Shown: piece by piece, positions 57,529 to 64,000 of the stretch
Numbering within the stretch: position 1 is the first letter of the stretch
How the letters are laid out: every line of letters begins with the position of its first letter
NCBI GenBank assembly: GCA_027924585.1
Contig: BSBM01000825.1
Span: 3,700,001 to 3,764,000 of the forward strand
DNA: 64,000 nucleotides
DNA from: Larix kaempferi
Taxonomy: Eukaryota > Streptophyta > Pinopsida > Pinales > Pinaceae
Direction: 5' to 3'
Position numbers and translations under genes: made by a program
The notes under the pieces: generated by a model
What the model was told of the DNA's origin: nothing
Seen by the model: only the letters and a program-made list of their open reading frames with translations
Databases searched by the model: none

Positions 57529-57689
57529 CATAGATCCATCTTAAAAGTGGCTCTACCAAGCGTCGAGAGGGATCAAATCTCTCGAGGTGCAAACCCTTTT
57601 TAGAGTAAAAATGTAGAGGAAGGGTTTGCACCTTGAGATATTTGATCCCTCTCAGCGCTTGGTAGAGCCACTTTTGAGATGGATCTATG
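57529..57689. repeat. Inverted repeat: 69-bp arms, 23-base loop
   Basis: Left arm 57529-57597 and right arm 57621-57689 are complementary at 64 of 69 positions by direct comparison. The transcript of either strand would form a near-perfect long hairpin. A fold-back MITE or a small-RNA-type precursor are the possibilities. Confidence 0.92.
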
Positions 57690-57899
57690 TTGGTTCCAAT
57701 CGTGGGCCTGGGGGAACATGGGGGAGTAGGAAGTAGTACAATGCATGCACTATGTGAAGGTAATTAAGCACTGGATGCTTAAATTAATGATATTATGAAT
57801 GATTTATTGTAGGAATATACAAAATATCACTAATTTAAGTTAATGCATATTAAGAATGTTTTTATTGTAAGAGGATATTTAATTAACTCCATCAACGAA
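57690..57899. other. Spacer
   Basis: AT-rich, nothing recognised. Confidence 0.4.
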
Positions 57900-58490
57900 C
57901 TTATGTAAGTTCTTACAAATTATCTATCTCTTACAGAGTTCCACATATTTCAATGCAACGGATCTTGGTGACTAAGATAAGTTCGTTGATATTGATTCAT
58001 CAAGTATTGCTGGGTGGAGTGCAAGGACCATAGGACTGCAGTGGAGAGGCCATCTCTTACCAACTTACACTGAAATCAATGCAACATAGATTGATGATTA
58101 ATACACGTTTGCTGAAATCAATACGGTGAGTATTGGTGGGTGGAGTGAGAGGGATGCAGGATTGTAGGGGAGAGACCATTTCTTGTAAAGTTACACTGAA
58201 ACCAATGCAACTAAGATTGATGACATATACGTTTGTTAAAATCAATGTAGCAAGTATTGGCGGGTGCAGTAAGAGAGCCATAGGATTGTTCAAAAGAGAC
58301 CATCTCTTATAGAGTTACATAGAAATCAATGCAACATAGATTGATGACTAAGATAAGTTTGCGTAAATCAATGTAATGAGTATTAATGCACAGAGTGAGA
58401 AAGTCGCATAACATAATTTTACAAGTATAAACAAAAGCATACGAAGTGATATCTCTTGTAAAATTACACTAAAATCAATACAATACTTGC
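57900..58490 (+). repeat. ~126-bp tandem array (about 4.5 units)
   Basis: Anchored on caatgcaac at 57951, 58078, 58203 and 58328, with a decayed fifth at 58477. Units contain ccatctcttac, a gttaca phrase, agattgatga and gagtattg. The minus-strand ORF at 58057-58293 is a by-product. Confidence 0.88.
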
Positions 58491-58615
58491 CCTAAATTAA
58501 TTTTATTAACACAAAATCAAACATGTCACAACCCTCCAACCAAAAATATTTTTGTGTCAAACTGATGCACATCTTCTATTTTAAGATTAAGATTTTTTAA
58601 AATAAATAAGATTAA

Positions 58616-58973
58616 GATTTTTTAAAATAAATAATAAGAAATACTACCACAAAATAATTTAAACTACACAACTTTTTGAAACGGGTTCCTTGATGTCACC
58701 CCTCATCCACATAACCCCTTTTCCGTGTAAAAATTATGCTCGAATTTCAGTGGTGCGAGGAAATATTAATTCGTTTAAAAGTTTATAAATATCTGGGTCG
58801 AGTTTATAAATATCTGGCGACCCGTGTCCCAAGCTCAAATGTAACAAAAATATTTTGCTCATGTGGCTTCGGAGTCAAACAAAATATCAACGCTTAGCTT
58901 TTCATGTTAAGGGTTTCCCACGGGCCACGGCCATGTGTCTATGTTTGCTCGTTGGAATAAATTATTTGATAAG
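58616..58973 (+). repeat. ~320-bp direct repeat, right copy
   Basis: Same sequence as 57207-57528 with a small internal duplication (gtttataaatatctgg twice, about 58782-58820). Confidence 0.88.
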
Positions 58974-59317
58974 GCAATCATTTGCCTCAATCTATTCCGT
59001 CCTTCAATGCTTTGGTGTTGATATTATATACGCATAAACTTTTAACTTCAAGATCACTTCTTTGGTCAATTCACATTAAAAAAGCTGATATTGGGATTGT
59101 ATTCTATTTGGAGATTTTATTCAATTATATATATATAAAAAGTGTTTAATATGTCTGTCCGTTTTCGGTGAGGCGGACTAATTCTATAGTGAAATTTTGA
59201 TTTTTTTGCAATTGTTTAATGTTTGGGTAAGTTTTGGATTTTTTTTTGTTTGTAATAGGAAATCGATAACGCATGGGTCAGTCAGGGGTGTTTTTGAATG
59301 ACTTTCTATACAATTTA

Positions 59318-59495
59318 ATATCTCATTTTTAAAGCAACTGGCCAGTCGAACTATACCTCTGCGACCTCTCCTACATTATAATATTTCATTTTTCAATCAA
59401 ATCGCGAATCGAACTACACCCTTGCCAACTCTATTACAACATAATATTTCATTTTTCAAGCAAATCGCCAGTCTACCTACACCCCGCACCCCTGC
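59318..59495 (+). repeat. 63-bp tandem array (3 units)
   Basis: Units start atatytcattttt at 59318, 59381 and 59444 and contain cga(a)ctacacc. Confidence 0.85.
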
Positions 59496-59599
59496 GAGGG
59501 TAATGTTTGGAATATTATCTTGGACTTCATTTATTTTATTTTATTTTATATTTAACTGCCATTTTGATTAAGTGACGTCGCTCTGGGTTTTCGGAAGCC

Positions 59600-60480
59600 A
59601 AGGCCTGGCGTCGAGCTTGCGTTGGCATTCGTACTAACCGGTCGCATTGGAGTTGGGTTCATTCATTGTATTCGGGAATCGGAGTCACCCTTCTACTCTA
59701 GATATGGATCGTTTACATGTTCACGGGTGGTTTATTACAGTGTTATTTTTGTCTGGACGGATGGGCCGGTTTTATTCCAGTCACATTGGAGTTGGTTTCA
59801 TTCATTGTATTTGGAGGGTATGTGCGAGAGTGTTAATTTGACACTCTTCTGCTGTGGCAGTGGATCGTTTACACATCCACGAGTGGTTTATTACAATGTT
59901 ATTGTTGTGTGGACAGACGGGCCAGTTTTATTGCAGTGTTTGGGGGTTTTTAATGGATTTGAATGCATTGGAGGAGCGGTCTCGTCAAAGGACGAGGGCC
60001 TGGGTGGCGAGGGCTTTATATGCTGGTTTGGGTATTTTCCATCGGGTCTACGGCTGTCATTGTCTTCATTGAAGTGGGGGATCGTTGCTTTGTTATTGTT
60101 GAGGAATCTCTTGGACAGTGGTGGTCGCAATTGGTTTGGTCGTGTTCCTGGTGGTCGCATTTGCTTTGTTGGTGAATGCTCTTGCGGTGGTGCTGGTGGT
60201 CGGCTGGTATTGTTGTGTGTTGCGGGTATGCAAAGAACGTTGGACACTGGTGTTTTTGCAGCGTGTTGATTTTGGAGCGTTGGACGGTCCCATGTTGGTG
60301 GTGGTTCGATGTGCTTCCTGCTCGATACAGGTACACAATAGTATGGGTTTTTGCCTCTGCTTTGTTTGTCGATTTGGTGGTTTCTGTATATTATTGTTTT
60401 GTTGTTGTTGTTCTGGGATAAATTTGGTGGTCTCTCTATATATTTTAAAGGGCATTTACTATGTGGTAACGGAGGCATGA
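59600..60480 (+). other. GT-rich segment with an internal duplication
   Basis: Strong G+T bias on the plus strand, with repeated ggtggtcgc words at 60118-60210. 59644-59780 recurs at 59783-59945 (attggagttgg, then gatcgtttaca, ggtttattaca, ggacrgayggg). The duplication makes the 215-codon plus frame at 59622 look repetitive. No protein family is recognised and long frames are open on both strands, which reflects composition. Possibly the 5' region of an unrecognised transcript or element. Confidence 0.5.
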
Positions 60481-62991
60481 ATCAATTGCATCAAGGCATT
60501 ACTCGTGATTATTTTTGTTATGTTAGGTAAAGCTTTCGCTTTTGCGTGGTTGCTTGAAATTCTTGTGGCCATATCAATGTTGAATGCCAATGTTTCATTT
60601 TCCTATTATAAATTGTTCGCCTGGAGTTTCAGTATACGTACACTTGTCACAGGGGCATTGTGCTTGACAAGAAAAAATTGTATGTTGAATTCAAATAGTT
60701 GAGTCTCTGGGGTGCTAACAATTCCCTGGTCTTCGTTTCTCCCATCGGTCTAATTGTATGTTGCGATTGCTCATTGGAAGCATGCTGTTCGAGCTATTGA
60801 TGATTTGGTCATTTTGCGCAATATTGTGCTGAGATAATTTTAAGAATTATTGTTTTGCTTGGTTTATAGCGTTTTTCTAGCGATAATGGCATTTTAGAAT
60901 ATCATTGATTGGAAGCATTGTCTATTGGCATGTTGCAACGCTCACTTTATTGGTCGGTGGCCTGGAACCAGGTCTCAAATGTAGATTGATCAAGGATTTT
61001 GATTGCTCTGCCAAGTTCAGAGCATGAATCCCACGACTAGTTCATGCTTGGACTGCATCATCGAGATTCTGCATTTCTGTGTCAAGATTATAGGCTTGCC
61101 CGCAAGTTCATATTCTCGGGCTGATGTCCTGGTGTTTTGCTTATTTGGTTCCCCATCTCTTGTAAAAATGCACAGTATATGCCTACCTGCCCTTGTCGTT
61201 GAGATTACAGAACGACTGGAATGATGCCCTAAGATAATTTAAAGAATAGTTGTTTTGCTTGGTTTATAGCGTTTTCTAGTGATTTCTTGCTCTGTGTATG
61301 TGAAAACTATAATTAGTACAAGACATAATTTTGGTCAACCAGAATTATTATGAGTGCCCACATTTATTGCCAAGGTGATTGATTGTGCCTATTTGAGTAT
61401 TCCAGGTCTATTGCCAAGAAGTATACCGACGAGTCCATACATATCTGGCCTTAGTAGGTTACATAGTTTAAAAAGGCTCAAACCATAAAGCACTCTTGTA
61501 TTCCTGGAGTTTAGCATCTTTAGCTTCGATTTTATCCAACTGTACAACAAGAATGTCCTGCTTCATTGTGTCTGACTTGACTAATGCAGTGGCATATTTG
61601 TGCAATTTTTAAAACAGAATTAGCATTTATTTTTAAAACATCAATTAGAGCAGAATTAGCATTCATCTTTGAAACATCAATAATTGTAGATACCTTCTAA
61701 GTCTTCTTCCTTCCTCTGCCCTTATGCCTAGCAATCTCAATAACCAATGTTCTATCCTTATTGTCATATTGAAAATTGTGGAATGGAATCATCATCAAAT
61801 ACAGGCAATTGGGTAATCTTATGATTTTGATCTACATTAACTATTTCTTATTCTATATTAGTTTTTTGTTTTGCAAATCGAATGATTTGCTTGCGTTAAA
61901 TTCCAATTGTTGTGGTATCCTTGACAGATAAGGAGCTTTTAGAAGCTTCTGAAAAAAAAGGGGGAGTGCCTAAATAGAGTTTCCAAAAAGTTTCAAACCT
62001 TCCAACAAAACATGAGTGTTTTTCTGACAAGCTCCAAAGCTCTTGTCTATGGGGATACGAGAGGTGTGAGCTCTCCAATTCCTGGGAGTGGTGCTTTTGC
62101 TATACAATTTTCTATGATTTGTCGAGGGAAAAATACCCAAAAACTTATGTTGGAAAAATTGTTCCATACTTTTGTTTTTTCTTGCTTTGCCTTTCCCAGG
62201 TAAAAAATCTATATAGAGGATGGTGTTATTTTTACAACGGTGTGAGGAGATAGTTGTGAAGAAACTTCTGAACCTAACAATGAATTAAACTAGCCAAGCG
62301 TTAAACCAACAAGGATATAAACTGAGAATGTCCAAAACTTGCAAATTGTAGTATATAAAATTAAATGGAGCACATTTACCTATTGTTAGTATCATGTCAT
62401 CATCATATATGTAGATTTGGCTCTAGTTTGGAACACTCATAATAACTCCCAAGTTGAATATTATGTAAAGCTTTAATATTTGTTGCTTTGGACTGCTAAG
62501 CATTCCAATTTTGTTCGAGACTTTGTATTTGTTGTAAGGGTATTTAATATATTTTGTCAAAATATTCTATATTTTAAAGCATTATTTTGTTTTCTGTATT
62601 TATTCTCTTTGTCTGGTTTGTTGCCCCTTTTTTCATGCATTTGAGGTCTGCCATACCAACTATATTGTGTGGAACTTGTGACCTTGGTCTCCACTTCATT
62701 ACCAAGGTTTTCCCTCAGTTGCCAGGTAGCCTTTTTTTTCAAATGAAGGAAATCTTGTTGCCTATCACCAACCACTATTTTCTTTCTTAGCACTGTAACC
62801 ACCACATTTTTTAATTTCATTCTCTTCTGAGCTCAGTGTTAACTGCAGGTAAACTGCACTCTCCAACATATCTCAACACATGTATGGATTAACACGGTGC
62901 AATAAACTTTTAATTCTTTCATGGGTCAAATTGATCAATTATTATCATTATTTTTTTTGTCAACTTTCCTTATGTTGGAATTTCTTTTTAC

Positions 62992-62995
<4 letters not shown>
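60481..62995. other. Intergenic sequence with one short direct repeat
   Basis: A ~54-bp phrase (tgttttgcttggtttatagc core) occurs at 60832-60885 and 61231-61284. No gene recognised; a weak coding-like minus-strand run lies at about 61470-61760. Confidence 0.45.

Positions 62996-63045
<50 letters not shown>
62996..63045. repeat. (TA)25 microsatellite
   Basis: Uninterrupted TA dinucleotides, likely variable in length. Confidence 0.97.
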
Positions 63046-63047
<2 letters not shown>

Positions 63048-64000
63048 TACTAATTAAATTAATCGTGAATTAATTATTTTCCATTTAGCAATTGCTATCT
63101 CCCCAAGATGTTGTTTGATTGGGTATTTTCCATTTCTTCCATAGAAGAACTAGTTGTTTCAAATCTTTGTTGCAAACAATCATTTTGTCTTTTTCAAAAT
63201 ATATTCTGTTCCTCATCCTGGTAGTCTTGCATTTTGTAATTTTAGGCTTTTAAAAATGGTTAACGTCTGTAAAGTTTAAAGTTTAAACCCTATTCCTAGG
63301 ATCAGGAAAGCATTTATTTCAAGCTAGGGTCGCATCTGTAAGTCTTAACTTGAATTGATTTACAGTGAAAAAAAATTATATTGGTGTGCACTGGTGGCCC
63401 AAAGAAAATTGGTCAATGTGACTCAAGTGTATATCAAGTGTTGACAACCAAAACATGGAGCGAGGCAAACTACCTTTCAGGTGTGTTTTTGAAAGTATCG
63501 AGGTATCCTTGCCTAAAATTAGTAAATTAGTTTGAATAGGGTTTTGGCAGTACATATGGTTTTGCAAGACTTCCTCGAATAGATGGGAAAAAAAGTGCAA
63601 TAGGAAAATGAAGTTTTAGTCATGGGCCATTCCAATTGTAGTTATTTCTCATTATCATACTTTATGCCCTTTTCAGCATTCAGCTTGTGAATTTGCATGG
63701 TCAATATCCCTGTACTGACTTCATGTTTCACAAGTTTTACACGTTGCTAGGTTTGAATCCAAAAGAAGCACTTTGATAGCTGATCTGATTGATTAATTGA
63801 AGTTTCTTTAGTGAAATTTTTTGTTATTACAATTCCTAGTATGATAGAGTATTGATTTATTTTCGATTATAGCAATTCGCATTAAAGTTGTCTATTCTTG
63901 AGCACAATAATTGGCAAAGAAGTTGTTGTGGCATATTCGAATTTGCTTGCTCGGATATTAAGACATTTTCATTGTTTTCTTTCTATTTAGTCTAAAATTA
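63046..64000. other. AT-rich intergenic sequence
   Basis: No gene or repeat recognised to the end of the window. Confidence 0.5.

Noticed and set aside
59891-60478. 195-, 120- and 106-codon minus-strand ORFs
   Set aside because: They overlap long frames on the other strand; open frames here follow from GT-rich composition and no motif is recognisable.
61470-61810. Coding-like minus-strand run (IDVSKMNANSALIDVLK)
   Set aside because: Short, interrupted by stops, frame shifts within 100 bases, and partly made of a local repeat; insufficient to call even a pseudogene.

Overview
This is a window of a large, repeat-rich plant nuclear genome. It contains spliceosomal introns (GT...AG), a plant KUP/HAK/KT potassium transporter, an alpha-expansin pseudogene, plant Ty1/copia and Ty3/gypsy retrotransposons with initiator-Met-tRNA type primer sites, L1-type LINEs with zf-RVT and RNase H domains, a tRNA-derived SINE, and hAT-like DNA elements. 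Deep nesting, heavily decayed elements and a gene that seems to run into a very long TE-filled intron are typical of gymnosperms, but the sequence alone does not prove the species.

Layout. 1-1434 and 14177-15930 are remnants of a Ty3/gypsy element (leader, gag zinc knuckle, protease), split by Copia-1 (1435-14176). Copia-1 has two LTRs, a PBS and a PPT. Its centre (late gag, protease, integrase) is replaced by a gypsy-type gag plus long LTR-like sequence (3061-10479), which carries a hAT-like element (8195-9446). Between the RNase H stop codon and the 3' PPT lie two tandem arrays; the first encodes 14 related hairpins whose stems covary. 17715-29340 is decayed retroelement sequence holding two very long LTR-like insertions, C (20339-24898) and A (25391-28779), each with a perfect 5-bp target duplication.

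29340-45650 is a LINE split by Copia-2 (29846-44415). Copia-2 is itself interrupted by LTR-like insertion B exactly at the YVDD codons of reverse transcriptase, by D in RNase H, and by two tandem hAT-like elements in its 3' LTR. A 395-bp hAT-like MITE follows at 45681-46075.

46299-49429 (minus strand) holds four intact 5' exons of a KUP7-like potassium transporter, with a SINE in intron 1 and promoter-like motifs upstream. The remaining roughly two thirds of the protein is not in the window, so either the next intron exceeds 46 kb or the gene is truncated. 49.7-64 kb is AT-rich and gene-poor: a second LINE (50528-51917), an intron-containing alpha-expansin pseudogene (53440-54440), two unrecognised decayed coding remnants, a second SINE-like fragment, a 69-bp-arm hairpin, several tandem arrays and a GT-rich segment. 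No intact protein-coding gene other than the transporter exons was recognised, and no rRNA, tRNA or CRISPR was found.
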